Of a stretch of DNA of 15,924 bases, positions 8,244-15,924 are shown piece after piece. The notes under the pieces are model-generated. The model saw only the letters and a program-made list of their open reading frames with translations. It searched no databases and had not been told where the DNA came from. Both the position numbers and the translations under genes were made by a program. The stretch is from Aquabacter sp. (GTDB taxonomy: Bacteria > Pseudomonadota > Alphaproteobacteria > Rhizobiales > Xanthobacteraceae). Position 1 is the first letter of the stretch. Every line of letters starts with the position of its first letter. The stretch spans positions 1 to 15,924 of the forward strand of contig JASBUY010000322.1 in NCBI GenBank assembly GCA_030147645.1, written 5' to 3'.

Positions 8244-8273
8244 TTGACCGACCCATGCGAGTCTATTTATGTA
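8244..8273 (+). promoter_or_regulatory. Putative promoter of the short-chain dehydrogenase gene
   Basis: TTGACC at 8244-8249 is followed after 17 nt by TTATGT (8267-8272), or after 18 nt by TATGTA (8268-8273). Operator-like site 2 overlaps the -10, so TetR binding would exclude RNA polymerase. The start codon is 37 nt downstream. Confidence 0.5.
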
Positions 8274-8287
8274 ACGATCATTAAATA
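8264..8287. promoter_or_regulatory. TetR operator-like site 2 (over the SDR promoter)
   Basis: A 24-bp imperfect palindrome with outer half-sites TATTTA and TAAATA and centre ACGATC. It is nearly identical to site 1, offset by 49 bp, and covers the predicted -10 of the SDR promoter. Its AT-rich composition stands out from the GC-rich surroundings. Confidence 0.68.
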
Positions 8288-8309
8288 AATCTCTCCCCAG
8301 GAGTGCATC

Positions 8310-9062
8310 GTGGACCACACAGGACTGGACCTCGCCGGCAAGAAAGCCCTCGTCACCGGCGCCAGCCGGGGCATTGGAGCAGCCATCGCCCTCACCCTCG
8401 CCAAAGCGGGCGCGGACGTGGCCATCACCTATGAACGCTCCGCCGACCGCGCCGCCGAGGTGGTGCGCGGCATCGAGGCATTGGGACGCCGGGGGCTCGC
8501 GATCCAGGCGGACAGCGCGGACGCGGCGGCGGTGGAAGCAGCCGTGAAACAGACGGCCGACGCCTTTTCCGGCTTCGACATCCTCGTGAACAATGCCGGA
8601 ATTGGCCGGGGCGGCCCGCTGGAGACCATGAGCCTTGAGGATATCGACGCCCTCATCGGTGTGAACATCCGGGGGGTCGTCCTCACCATCCGCGCCGCCA
8701 TTCCCCTGCTGTCGGACGGCGGCCGGATCATCAATATCGGCTCTTGCCTCGGCGAGAGGGTCGCACTGCCCGGCATCAGCGTCTATTCCATGACCAAGTC
8801 CGCCTTGGTCTCGCTCACGCGCGGCCTCAGCCGCGATCTTGGTGCGCGCGGCATCACCGTAAATGTCGTCCAGCCCGGCTCCACCGATACCGACATGAAC
8901 CCGGCGGAGGGGCCGAACGGCGCTGCCCAGCTCGCTCAAATGGCGCTCAAGCAGTTCGGGACGCCACAAGACATTGCCGACATGGTGGCATTCCTCGCCG
9001 GACCCTCCGGCCGGCAGATTACCGGCGCGAGCTTCACCGTCGACGGCGGCGCCAACGCCTGA
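8310..9062 (+). CDS. Short-chain dehydrogenase/reductase (classical SDR)
   Basis: NAD(P)-dependent oxidoreductase of unknown substrate. The 250-residue protein is a complete classical SDR: cofactor motif TGASRGIG (residues 16-23), NNAG (94-97), and the catalytic triad Ser145 (NIGSCLGERV), Tyr159 and Lys163 (YSMTK). The C-terminal end, TGASFTVDGGANA, is typical. Related proteins are often labelled 3-oxoacyl-ACP reductase, but there are no fatty-acid-synthesis neighbours, so that name is not justified. GTG 8310 is chosen because AGGAG (8299-8303) lies 6 nt upstream and the fold starts there. The gene is alone under the TetR-controlled promoter region, so it is probably induced by a ligand of that repressor. 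Confidence 0.92.
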   Translation: MDHTGLDLAGKKALVTGASRGIGAAIALTLAKAGADVAITYERSADRAAEVVRGIEALGRRGLAIQADSADAAAVEAAVKQTADAFSGFDILVNNAGIGRGGPLETMSLEDIDALIGVNIRGVVLTIRAAIPLLSDGGRIINIGSCLGERVALPGISVYSMTKSALVSLTRGLSRDLGARGITVNVVQPGSTDTDMNPAEGPNGAAQLAQMALKQFGTPQDIADMVAFLAGPSGRQITGASFTVDGGANA

Positions 9063-9109
9063 GCGCGGGGAACCCTGGCGTGCGCAGCGGCTGGCGCCGC
9101 GCACGCACC

Positions 9110-9138
9110 TTGACGATGGCGTCCCACGCGCTTATACG
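9110..9138 (+). promoter_or_regulatory. Strong sigma70-type promoter of rpmB
   Basis: TTGACG (9110-9115) is followed after 16-17 nt by TTATAC/TATACG (9132-9138), a near-consensus pair. It lies in the 167-bp gap after the SDR gene and would give a leader of roughly 85 nt before the rpmB ATG at 9230. No other feature is seen in this gap. Confidence 0.65.
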
Positions 9139-9229
9139 AGCGCCTTCCCGACAAGACGGGTGGGCGACGAAGGGCCGGACGGCCCTGGACACCCCCGTCT
9201 TCGCGCAACGAATTTGAAGGACTTCTGCC

Positions 9230-9529
9230 ATGTCCCGGCGGTGCGACCTGACCGGCAAGGCGGTTCTGACCGGCCACCTCGTGAGCCACTCGAACCGCAA
9301 GACCAAGCGCCGGTTTCTGCCGAACCTGTGCAACGTCACGCTCCAGAGCGAGACGCTGAACCGTTCTGTGAAGCTTCGCATCAGCGCCAATGCGCTGAAG
9401 AGCGTCGATCACCGCGGTGGCCTTGACGCGTTCCTGAAGAAGGCCCGCGAGGAAGAGCTGTCCCCGGTGGCGCGCGAGCTGAAGCGCCAGATCGCGAAGG
9501 CGACCGCCGAGGCTGCCTCGGCCGCCTGA
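9230..9529 (+). CDS. rpmB: 50S ribosomal protein L28
   Basis: Structural protein of the large ribosomal subunit. The 99-residue protein starts MSRRCDLTGKAVLTGHLVSH and continues NRKTKRRFLPNLCNVTLQSE, the standard L28 core. It has a C-terminal extension of about 20 residues (RELKRQIAKATAEAASAA) beyond the E. coli length, as usual in alphaproteobacteria. AAGGAC upstream of ATG 9230 serves as ribosome binding site. Expression should be high, consistent with the near-consensus promoter at 9110-9138. The VUT-family gene begins 4 nt after the stop, so the two are likely cotranscribed. Confidence 0.97.
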   Translation: MSRRCDLTGKAVLTGHLVSHSNRKTKRRFLPNLCNVTLQSETLNRSVKLRISANALKSVDHRGGLDAFLKKAREEELSPVARELKRQIAKATAEAASAA

Positions 9530-9533
9530 CGCC

Positions 9534-10127
9534 GTGGCGTCGCGTCATCTTCTGCTGACTTCTGAGCCGCGGGCGTTCACGCTCGCGGTTTTCTGCATGT
9601 GCGCGGCAGTTCTCGCCGCCAACATCCTGGTGCAGTTTCCTTTCACGCCATTCGGGCTGGAGGATTTCCTCACCTGGGGCGCCTTCACCTATCCCGTGAC
9701 CTTCCTGGTCAACGATTTGACCAACCGCCGGCTGGGACTCGTCCGCACCCGGCGGGTGGTCTATGTGGGATTTGCGCTCGCCGTCCTGCTGTCCGCGTGG
9801 TTCGCAAGCCCGCGCATCGCGCTCGCCTCGGGCCTGGCCTTCCTGTCCTCGCAATTGCTGGATGCGACCGTCTTCAACCGGCTACGACGCCGCGCCTGGT
9901 GGGTGCCGCCGCTCTCCTCCGGCTTCATCTCCGCAGCTCTCGATACGGCCGTGTTCTTCTCTCTCGCCTTCGCGGGAACGGGTCTGCCGTGGCAGAACTG
10001 GGCGCTGTTCGATTATGGCGTGAAGCTTGCCATGATTGCCCTGTTCCTCGGCCCCTATCGCGTGCTGATCGACCGCATGCCCGCCTTTCAGGGCGTGGAC
10101 ACAACGTCCGTATCCTCCCGCCTCTGA
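9534..10127 (+). CDS. VUT/YhhQ-family queuosine-precursor transporter
   Basis: Predicted inner-membrane importer of a queuosine precursor (preQ0, preQ1 or queuine) for tRNA modification. The 197-residue protein has about six hydrophobic segments and the family's conserved polar motifs: an early segment with FTYPVTFLVNDLTNRRLG (about residues 51-68), a central QLLDATVFNRLR, and SSGFISAALDTAVFFSLAF in the last third, with Asp residues inside membrane segments. The start is the GTG at 9534, 4 nt after the rpmB stop, without a strong ribosome binding site; translational coupling to rpmB is likely. A start at the internal ATG near 9597 would remove the first membrane segment. Its stop is only 11 nt from that of the convergent acyl-CoA synthetase gene, with no terminator between. 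Confidence 0.85.
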   Translation: MASRHLLLTSEPRAFTLAVFCMCAAVLAANILVQFPFTPFGLEDFLTWGAFTYPVTFLVNDLTNRRLGLVRTRRVVYVGFALAVLLSAWFASPRIALASGLAFLSSQLLDATVFNRLRRRAWWVPPLSSGFISAALDTAVFFSLAFAGTGLPWQNWALFDYGVKLAMIALFLGPYRVLIDRMPAFQGVDTTSVSSRL

Positions 10128-10138
10128 GGCCGTGACCG

Positions 10139-11758
10139 TCAGACCATGTCGCGCAGGGCGCGGCGGATGATCTTGCCCGTAGAGGTCATGGGCAGGGCGT
10201 CGAGATAGGCGAAGGCGCGGGGATATTCATAGCCGGCGAGCGCCGCGCGCACGTGCTGCTGGATTTCAGCTTCCAGGGCCGCGCTCGGCTCGCAACCCGG
10301 CTTCAGCACGAGAAAGGCCTTCACGATCTCGGTGCGGACGGGGTCGGGCACCCCCACCACTGCCGCCAGGGCGACGGCGGGATGGCGCAAAATCACATCT
10401 TCGATCTCGGTCGGCCCTATCCGGTAGCCGGCGGAAGTGATGATGTCGTCGTCGCGGCCCTGGAAGAAGATGTAGCCTTCATCATCCATCTGCGCCATGT
10501 CGCCGGTCAGCATATAGCCGCCGCGCAGCTTCTCGGCGGTCGCATCGGGGCGGTTCCAATAGCCGAGGAACATCACGGGGTTGGGCGCGCGCACCGCGAT
10601 CTGCCCCATTTCGCCGGGCGCGCAGCGCGTGCCGTCGTCCCGCAGAAGAACGACGTCATGGCCGGGAATGGGCTTTCCCGTCGCGCCGGCGCGGGCAACC
10701 CCCATCTGGGCACAGGAGCCGATGACGTAATTGCATTCGGTCTGGCCATAAAATTCGTTGACCGGCACGCCAAGCGCCTCGCGGCCCCAGGCGAAGGTCT
10801 CGGCGCCCAACGCCTCGCCAGCCGAACCGACGCTGCGCAGATCAAAGCCGTAGCGCGCCCGGGGGCGCAGCACGGCGCGCATCATCTTCAGCGCGGTCGG
10901 CGGGATGAACACGTTGCGGATTTCCGCTGTCGCGAGCAGCGCAAAGGCCGCCTCGGGATCGAACTTGCCCGGCGGCTGAACCACCACCGGCACACCATGG
11001 ACCAGCGAGGGCAGCACCGTATTCAGCAATCCGCCCGCCCAGGCCCAGTCGGAGGGCGTCCACATGCGATCGCCATCTTGCCCGGGAAAGCCATGGGTAT
11101 AGGTCTGCCCCGTCACATGGGGAATGAGGACCCGATGGGCATGGAGCGCACCCTTGGGGCGCCCGGTCGTGCCGGACGTGTAGATCATCAAAGCGGGGTC
11201 GTCGGCGCTGCTGGTGAGGGGCAGCGGTGAAGCGTCCTGCCCCTCCATGAGGCACGCGAAGCTCTCAACCCCCGGAGCTTCCCCATCCAGGCAGATGCGC
11301 AGAGACAGGGTGTGCGGCGGCTCAGCCACCTTGGCAAGGCCCGCAGCGTCCGCGATCAGCCCCTTGGCGCCGGAATCCTCCAGGCGATAGCGGATCGCCT
11401 CCACGCCAAAGACCGAGGCGAGGGGCACAGCGATGGCATTGAGCTTATAAAGCGCAAGATGGGAAATGAGCACCTCTGGCGATTGCGGCGCGAGGATCGC
11501 AACCCGGTCGCCGGCCTGGATGCCCTTCGCAGCAAGCCCTCGCGCCAAGCGATTTGAGGCGTTCGCCAAGGCCCCATAGCTGAGGGGAGACAGCGTGTCG
11601 CCGGCAACCGTGAAGAGGGCCGGACGATCAGGCGCGCGCGCGGCCCAGCCGTCGCAAGCGTGGGCAGCCATATTGTAGCGCGGGGGAACGGACCAGGCGA
11701 AACCGGCCCGCGCCCGCTCGTAATCGGTCCTCTCCAGCACGTCGGGCGCGTCCTGCAT
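10139..11758 (-). CDS. Acyl-CoA synthetase, AMP-forming (ACSM/medium-chain-like)
   Basis: Activates a carboxylic acid with ATP and CoA through an acyl-adenylate. The 539-residue protein has all adenylate-forming motifs in order: the P-loop YTSGTTGRPKGALH (residues 193-206), SAGEALG (312-318), EFYGQTE (335-341), TGD (418-420), GRDDDIITSAGYRIGPTEIE (434-453) and the catalytic lysine of the C-terminal domain, Lys529 in STGKIIRRALRD. The sequence around EFYGQTECNYVIG and the overall layout resemble ACSM-type medium-chain or aromatic acyl-CoA synthetases more than acetyl-CoA synthetase (about 650 residues). The substrate cannot be fixed from sequence. ATG 11758 gives a complete N terminus but has a poor ribosome binding site. 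Minus-strand TTGGAC (11801-11806) may be part of its promoter. Confidence 0.9.
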   Translation of the reverse strand: MQDAPDVLERTDYERARAGFAWSVPPRYNMAAHACDGWAARAPDRPALFTVAGDTLSPLSYGALANASNRLARGLAAKGIQAGDRVAILAPQSPEVLISHLALYKLNAIAVPLASVFGVEAIRYRLEDSGAKGLIADAAGLAKVAEPPHTLSLRICLDGEAPGVESFACLMEGQDASPLPLTSSADDPALMIYTSGTTGRPKGALHAHRVLIPHVTGQTYTHGFPGQDGDRMWTPSDWAWAGGLLNTVLPSLVHGVPVVVQPPGKFDPEAAFALLATAEIRNVFIPPTALKMMRAVLRPRARYGFDLRSVGSAGEALGAETFAWGREALGVPVNEFYGQTECNYVIGSCAQMGVARAGATGKPIPGHDVVLLRDDGTRCAPGEMGQIAVRAPNPVMFLGYWNRPDATAEKLRGGYMLTGDMAQMDDEGYIFFQGRDDDIITSAGYRIGPTEIEDVILRHPAVALAAVVGVPDPVRTEIVKAFLVLKPGCEPSAALEAEIQQHVRAALAGYEYPRAFAYLDALPMTSTGKIIRRALRDMV

Positions 11759-11832
11759 AAGACTTGGGCAGGGCGCACCTTAATCGGGCTATCGCAGCGC
11801 GTCCAATTTTTTGTGCACTGCAAAGGCGCCGG

Positions 11833-12339
11833 CTATTTTTCCGGCTGGGCCAGCACCAGCGCCCAATAGACCTTATATTTCGAGCGCGGCGCGAAGGCGG
11901 TGGCGATGCCCATGCGCGTCACGCCGGGGGTGAGCATGTTCTGATTGTGCGGCGGGGAGTCCCGCCAGCCGGAAAAGGCTTCGGCGAGGGTGTGATACCC
12001 CGCCCCCACATTCTCCACCGCGATCTTAGGATCGAAGCCGGACGCCTTCATGCGCATGACAAAGGTGCGCCCGCCCACTTCGTGAGAGAGCTTGTCGGCC
12101 GCCGCCATGGCATTGGCCTGCTCCTGCGCCACCTTGGACAATTCGGGGTCGATGGTGACCTGCGAGAGCCCCTTAGTGCCGCGATAGGCATTGAGGATGG
12201 AGGCCGCTGCTGCGGGGTCCACCGGCTGGCCGGTCTTGGCGAGGTCGTCATAGAAGGTGGGCTTGGTATCCACCGGAGCGGACCCGCACGCGGCGAGGCC
12301 GAGCGCGAGGGGGAGAAGAAGCAAAAGAGAGCGGCGCAT
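11833..12339 (-). CDS. CAP/SCP-domain lipoprotein
   Basis: A 168-residue predicted lipoprotein: MRRSLLLLLPLALGLAACGS ends in a lipobox with Cys18 as the lipid-modified residue. After a short linker comes a CAP (SCP/PR1-like) domain, residues about 45-165, with the characteristic cleft residues His86 (KLSHEVGG), Glu109 (IAVENVGAGY) and His131 (SGWRDSPPHNQNML). The end (YKVYWALVLAQPE) matches the domain's last strand. Aspartate at position 2 after the lipid-modified Cys is absent, so outer-membrane sorting is likely but not proved. Bacterial members are of mostly unknown function. It lies 62 nt downstream of the MscS-family gene on the same strand and could share its transcript. Confidence 0.88.
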   Translation of the reverse strand: MRRSLLLLLPLALGLAACGSAPVDTKPTFYDDLAKTGQPVDPAAAASILNAYRGTKGLSQVTIDPELSKVAQEQANAMAAADKLSHEVGGRTFVMRMKASGFDPKIAVENVGAGYHTLAEAFSGWRDSPPHNQNMLTPGVTRMGIATAFAPRSKYKVYWALVLAQPEK

Positions 12340-12401
12340 GACGGCCTCGTGGGAAGAATTGGCGCGAATGAGAGGCCCCTGAGGTTGAGGAAGTGTTAGC
12401 G

Positions 12402-14912
12402 TCAGGCGCGCACTTCGCCGCCCGAGGCGGCGGGAGGCAAGTCGAGGGCGGGCGGGTCGGGCAGGACCGGAGGAGGCGCGGACGGCGGAGGCACGAGATC
12501 CACAGGCGCGCGGGCGAGGGAGGCCCAGGGCTGGCAGGCCATGCCGACCCCCGCTTTGCGGAACCGCGTCAGGATGGAGAAGTGCAGGTCGCTCTTCACC
12601 GTGAGGGCATAGTCAACATTGGCCACCACGCAGCGCAGCTCGAATTGCAGGCCGGTATCGGCGAATTTCGTAAGGAAGACACGGGGCGGGGGGGACTGGA
12701 TCACTTGCGGGTGATCGCAGGCCGCAGCGACCAGAAGATCGCGCACCGCGTCCATGTCCACGTCATAGGTCGTGTTGACGATGACGATCACTCGGCCTGT
12801 GGTGTTGGAATGGGTGAAATTCTTCACCATGCCGGTGATGAGGTCCGAGTTCGGCACGATCACGGTGGACCGTTCAAAGGTCTCGATCTCGGTCGCGCGC
12901 ACGCTGATGCGGCGCACATAGCCTTCCTCGCCCTTCACATTGATGGTGTCGCCGACACGGATCGGCCGCTCCGCCAGGAGGATCAGGCCGGAGACGAAGT
13001 TGGACACGATGGACTGAAGGCCGAAACCGATACCGACCGAGAGCGCACCGGCGACCAGCGCGACATTCTCCAGGTTGAGGCCCACCTCGCTCATGGCGAT
13101 GGCGATGGCGACGATGGTGCCGAGATAGCCCACGACCGTCGCGATGGAGGTCTGAAGGCTCGGCTCCAAGTCCGTGCGCGGCAGGACGGTGTTGGAGATC
13201 CAGCGCTGGAAGGCGCGCGCGAGGAATACGCCGAACAACAGCAGCAGCACCGAGTAGAGCACGCTCCAGAGCGTGATCGTTGTGTTGCCGATGCGCATGG
13301 CGAAGGTGGCACGCTGGATCGTGTCCACCATGTCGGCTGTCGAACTCCAGCTGCCCACCACCAGGAATATGCCGGTGAAGATGATGCAGAGCTTGAGCAG
13401 GGCCGCGAGCAGGAGTCCGATCAGTTCCAGCCGGTTCGGCTTCAGCCCCAATGTCTTGGAGACGATGCGGGCCTGGGGCGTGTCCTTGTTGAGGCTGGCG
13501 AAGAAGGCATCGATCAGGGTGTTGAGGACGTAGACCGCACCCGCCATGGTGGTGGCAAGCACGATCCGGGCCGCGACGAAGGCCGCAAGGCTCACATAGC
13601 CGGCGGCCAGCGACACGACGATTGCCGCGAGCATCACCCAGATCAGAAGCCGGAGCGGCTGAAGCAGCCGCATGGTTCCATAGAGCTCCGCGCTGTTCTC
13701 TTCATCCTCCGCCGCGCGGGCGAGCACGATCAGGCTGCGCGCGACGAATCCACCGATGAGAAGCGCCATCACCGCGCTGGTGGCGACCGTCAGCACAACC
13801 GGGCTGAACAGCGCCCGATGCATGATGTTGAGGAAGGCTGCGACGGCAAGCGTCAGAACCGTCCAATGATAGTAGCGAAAGCTGATCACCGCCGCGCGAT
13901 CGGAAATGGAGATCAGCCGCCGCCAGGGCTCGGCGGGGGCGATCACCGCCCGCGCGAGTCCATGGCCGGTGGCATAGACGACGACCGCGATGGCGACCGC
14001 GCTGAACATTTCGGCCACGCGTTGGGGCACCAGTTCGAAGCCGGTGAGGAAAATGCCGGTGCCGATGATCGCCGCTGGCCAGATGACCGCATCCAGCACC
14101 GCGATCTTCACCGCCTCCCGCGCTGCGCGGAAACGCGGAAATGGCTGTCCGTCCTCGGGCGGGGCGCAGCGCAACCGCAGGCGCAAGGTGCGCCCGGCCG
14201 CGAGGATGAGGAAGAACACCGCCGCGGCGCCCGCCGCCAGCGCCATCAGGACCGGAGCGCCATATCGCTGGGAGGCGTATCCAAGCCAGTCATGGGCGAG
14301 AAAACGCAGGGCGCGCCACTCCTGGACGAGCGCCGCGGCGGCGCCTGTCCACAGCGAGGGGTCGAGGACAGATGAGGAGCGTTCGAGGATCTGGTTGGCA
14401 AACAGCGTCCGCCGCCGCGTTGCGATCTGGTCGGAGAGCGCGTCGGCGCGGCTGTTCAGCGCCACATATTGCTTCACGGTGGCATCCACCGCCGCATATT
14501 GCGCCGTGAGATGTTCGCGGGCGGCGGTGGTGGCGGGGTCTTCGGGCGGCGCATCGGCGGCGGGCGGCTTGCCGACCTCATCGAGCTGGGCCTTGGCGCT
14601 CTTCAGGCGCGGCCCGAGCTGGTCCAACTGCTGCTGGCTGTCGCGCCGCAGCGGATCCAGCCGCGCGCGCAAATCGTCGAGATCGCTCGAGCGCAGCCCC
14701 TCCACCGAGAGTGCGCCCTCGATGCTGTTCAGCGCGGAGCGTGCCGACTCGATCTTTTCCTTGGCCGCCTGCACCAACTCACCGCCAGCGGGCGCCGTGG
14801 GCTGAGCCAGGCCAAGGCCGGACAGACTTGCCAGGATGAGCCACGCAAGAAGGAGCGTGGGCACCAGCGCGCGCAGGCGGAAACATGGACGAGATGCGGA
14901 CAAGCCTGACAT
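12402..14912 (-). CDS. Large MscS-family mechanosensitive channel with DUF3772-type periplasmic domain
   Basis: Inner-membrane channel predicted to open on membrane tension and release solutes during hypo-osmotic shock. The 836-residue protein begins with a signal peptide (residues 1-36). A periplasmic, partly coiled-coil region follows (about 37-200, rich in Leu/Arg/Glu/Gln, DUF3772-like), then about ten membrane segments. The MscS core has the glycine/alanine-rich pore helix VALVAGALSVGIGFGLQSIV (about 610-635), the beta-domain signature LLAERPIRVGDTI, and the cytoplasmic domain to about residue 800. The last ~35 residues form a proline-rich tail. ATG 14912 is preceded by GGAGGG (14919-14924). 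The frame is open to 15749 across dapE, but that upstream part is spurious. It is divergent from dapE. Confidence 0.88.
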   Translation of the reverse strand: MSGLSASRPCFRLRALVPTLLLAWLILASLSGLGLAQPTAPAGGELVQAAKEKIESARSALNSIEGALSVEGLRSSDLDDLRARLDPLRRDSQQQLDQLGPRLKSAKAQLDEVGKPPAADAPPEDPATTAAREHLTAQYAAVDATVKQYVALNSRADALSDQIATRRRTLFANQILERSSSVLDPSLWTGAAAALVQEWRALRFLAHDWLGYASQRYGAPVLMALAAGAAAVFFLILAAGRTLRLRLRCAPPEDGQPFPRFRAAREAVKIAVLDAVIWPAAIIGTGIFLTGFELVPQRVAEMFSAVAIAVVVYATGHGLARAVIAPAEPWRRLISISDRAAVISFRYYHWTVLTLAVAAFLNIMHRALFSPVVLTVATSAVMALLIGGFVARSLIVLARAAEDEENSAELYGTMRLLQPLRLLIWVMLAAIVVSLAAGYVSLAAFVAARIVLATTMAGAVYVLNTLIDAFFASLNKDTPQARIVSKTLGLKPNRLELIGLLLAALLKLCIIFTGIFLVVGSWSSTADMVDTIQRATFAMRIGNTTITLWSVLYSVLLLLFGVFLARAFQRWISNTVLPRTDLEPSLQTSIATVVGYLGTIVAIAIAMSEVGLNLENVALVAGALSVGIGFGLQSIVSNFVSGLILLAERPIRVGDTINVKGEEGYVRRISVRATEIETFERSTVIVPNSDLITGMVKNFTHSNTTGRVIVIVNTTYDVDMDAVRDLLVAAACDHPQVIQSPPPRVFLTKFADTGLQFELRCVVANVDYALTVKSDLHFSILTRFRKAGVGMACQPWASLARAPVDLVPPPSAPPPVLPDPPALDLPPAASGGEVRA

Positions 14913-15029
14913 GGACACCCTCCGGGAGGCGGCCTTCTGTTGCCCGAACACGGCGCGGTGATGGCAGCCCCTTGCCGTCGCCCGCCGACAAACTAAAACG
15001 GCGCAAGACAGATGCGGAGCCCTAAGTCC

Positions 15030-15924
15030 ATGAGCATGCCCCCCGACGTCAAGGCCCCCGGCTGGACCGAAGGGCTCGATCCCCTGTCCCTGACACAGCA
15101 CTTGCTGCGCGCGCCCTCCGTCACGCCCGACGCGGAGGCGGCCCTGGACGTGGTGGCGCGTGCTCTGAGTGCCGCCGGATACACCATTCATCGGGTGGAT
15201 TCCGATACGGCCGGGCCGCGTATTCCAAACCTTTATGCGCGTATCGGCACCGACGGTCCGAACCTGTGCTTCGCGGGCCATGTGGACGTGGTGCCGGTTG
15301 GCGACCTGGACCGCTGGACCCATGGCCCCTTCGCCGGCGAGGTCGCAGACGGTCTGCTGTATGGACGCGGCGCGGTGGACATGAAGGGCGGGCTCGCCTG
15401 CGCCCTCGCCGCCGCCCTGCGCCACGGCAAGCCGGCGTCCGGGAGCCTGTCGTTTCTCGTGACAGGAGATGAGGAAGGGCCAGCCATCGACGGCACCGTG
15501 AAGGGGGTGGAGTGGCTGAAAGCGCGCGGAGAGCGCATCGACCATTGCATTCTGGGCGAGCCGACCAATCCCGCAGCCCTTGGCGACATGGTGAAGATCG
15601 GCCGGCGCGGAAGCCTGTCGGGGCACATCACGGTGTCGGGAAAGCAGGGGCATGTCGCCTATCCGCACCTTGCGGACAATCCCGTGCCGCGCCTGCTGCG
15701 TCTCCTGGCGGCGCTGACCGCAACGCCGCTCGATGCGGGCAATGCCCATTTCCCGGCCTCCAATCTTGAAGTGGTGGCGCTGGAGGCGGGCACCGGGGCC
15801 TATAATGTCATCCCGGCGGCGGCGAAGGCCCGCTTCAATGTGCGCTTCAACGACAGCTTTTCCCTGGACAGCCTGAAGGCCGAAATCCGCACGCGGCTGT
15901 CGCGCGCGCCGGAAGCGGGCTCCT
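15030..15924 (+). CDS. dapE: Succinyl-diaminopimelate desuccinylase, N-terminal 298 residues (partial, runs off right edge)
   Basis: Hydrolyses N-succinyl-LL-2,6-diaminopimelate to LL-diaminopimelate in lysine and peptidoglycan precursor synthesis; a dinuclear zinc M20 peptidase-fold enzyme. Visible are LTQHLLRAPSVTPDAEAAL near the start, FAGHVDVVPVGDLDRWTHGP with metal ligand His84 and Asp86, YGRGAVDMKGGLA with bridging Asp117, TGDEEGPAIDGTVKG with Glu148-149, and LGEPTN with Glu177. The dimerisation region (GRRGSLSGHITVSGKQGHVA, 191-210) also matches. ATG 15030 has GGAG 10 nt upstream; ATG 15036 is an alternative. The usual length is about 380 residues, so roughly the last fifth is missing. 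A weak promoter candidate, TTGCCG (14972-14977) with TAAAAC (14994-14999), lies in the 117-bp gap shared with the channel gene. Confidence 0.95.
   Translation, partial: MSMPPDVKAPGWTEGLDPLSLTQHLLRAPSVTPDAEAALDVVARALSAAGYTIHRVDSDTAGPRIPNLYARIGTDGPNLCFAGHVDVVPVGDLDRWTHGPFAGEVADGLLYGRGAVDMKGGLACALAAALRHGKPASGSLSFLVTGDEEGPAIDGTVKGVEWLKARGERIDHCILGEPTNPAALGDMVKIGRRGSLSGHITVSGKQGHVAYPHLADNPVPRLLRLLAALTATPLDAGNAHFPASNLEVVALEAGTGAYNVIPAAAKARFNVRFNDSFSLDSLKAEIRTRLSRAPEAGS

Noticed and set aside
11828..11845. Small hairpin (GCCGG / CCGGC, 8-nt loop) at the end of the CAP-domain gene, considered as a terminator
   Set aside because: The stem is only 5 bp, includes the region of the stop codon, and is followed on the minus strand by just three T residues.
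12393..14375. Long plus-strand open frame (660 codons) opposite the MscS-family gene
   Set aside because: Low-complexity His/Asp/Gly/Arg-rich translation with no domain; the opposite strand encodes a full, motif-bearing channel.
14913..15749. Upstream extension of the MscS-family reading frame on the minus strand
   Set aside because: It runs antisense through dapE, whose active-site residues are clear. A signal peptide and a ribosome binding site place the channel start at 14912.

Overview
The window is a 15.9 kb stretch of GC-rich chromosome with densely packed, ordinary-looking bacterial genes. The alphaproteobacterial form of ribosomal protein L28, a MmsA/acyl-CoA dehydrogenase/MmsB valine cluster, a very large DUF3772-type MscS channel and the codon usage suggest an alphaproteobacterium of the order Hyphomicrobiales, perhaps near Xanthobacter or Azorhizobium. 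That placement is inferred from gene content, not measured. No rRNA, tRNA, CRISPR array, insertion sequence or phage gene was recognised.

Layout. (1) 1-640: the 5' part of leuS (leucyl-tRNA synthetase, minus strand), running off the left edge. (2) 788-2230: a divergent gene for a polytopic ion-transporter-superfamily carrier, closed by a bidirectional terminator. (3) 6573-2296, minus strand: a valine/isobutyrate degradation cluster, mmsA - vapB - vapC - acyl-CoA dehydrogenase - mmsB. A complete type II toxin-antitoxin pair sits inside it. (4) 6685-7611: a LysR-type regulator divergent from mmsA, with structured repeats between the two genes. (5) 7577-8200 (minus) and 8310-9062 (plus): a TetR repressor divergent from a short-chain dehydrogenase, with two matching 24-bp operator-like sites between them. 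(6) 9230-10127: rpmB followed 4 bp later by a VUT/YhhQ-family queuosine-precursor transporter gene. (7) 11758-10139, minus: an ACSM-like acyl-CoA synthetase. (8) 12339-11833, minus: a CAP/SCP-domain lipoprotein. (9) 14912-12402, minus: a large MscS-family mechanosensitive channel. (10) 15030 to the right edge: the 5' part of dapE.

How the genes work together. In the valine branch, the acyl-CoA dehydrogenase would oxidise isobutyryl-CoA, MmsB would oxidise 3-hydroxyisobutyrate to methylmalonate semialdehyde, and MmsA would convert that to propionyl-CoA. The intermediate enoyl-CoA hydratase and 3-hydroxyisobutyryl-CoA hydrolase are not in the window. The LysR protein is the obvious candidate regulator. 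The vapBC pair has its own palindrome just upstream and is fused to the dehydrogenase gene with a 1-nt gap, so the downstream half of the catabolic cluster may be under partly separate control. The TetR/SDR pair looks like a self-contained ligand-responsive switch of unknown substrate.

I see no clearly new multi-gene system. The most unusual points are the toxin-antitoxin module embedded in the valine operon with translational coupling to the dehydrogenase, and three well-defined sets of regulatory repeats that can be tested directly.
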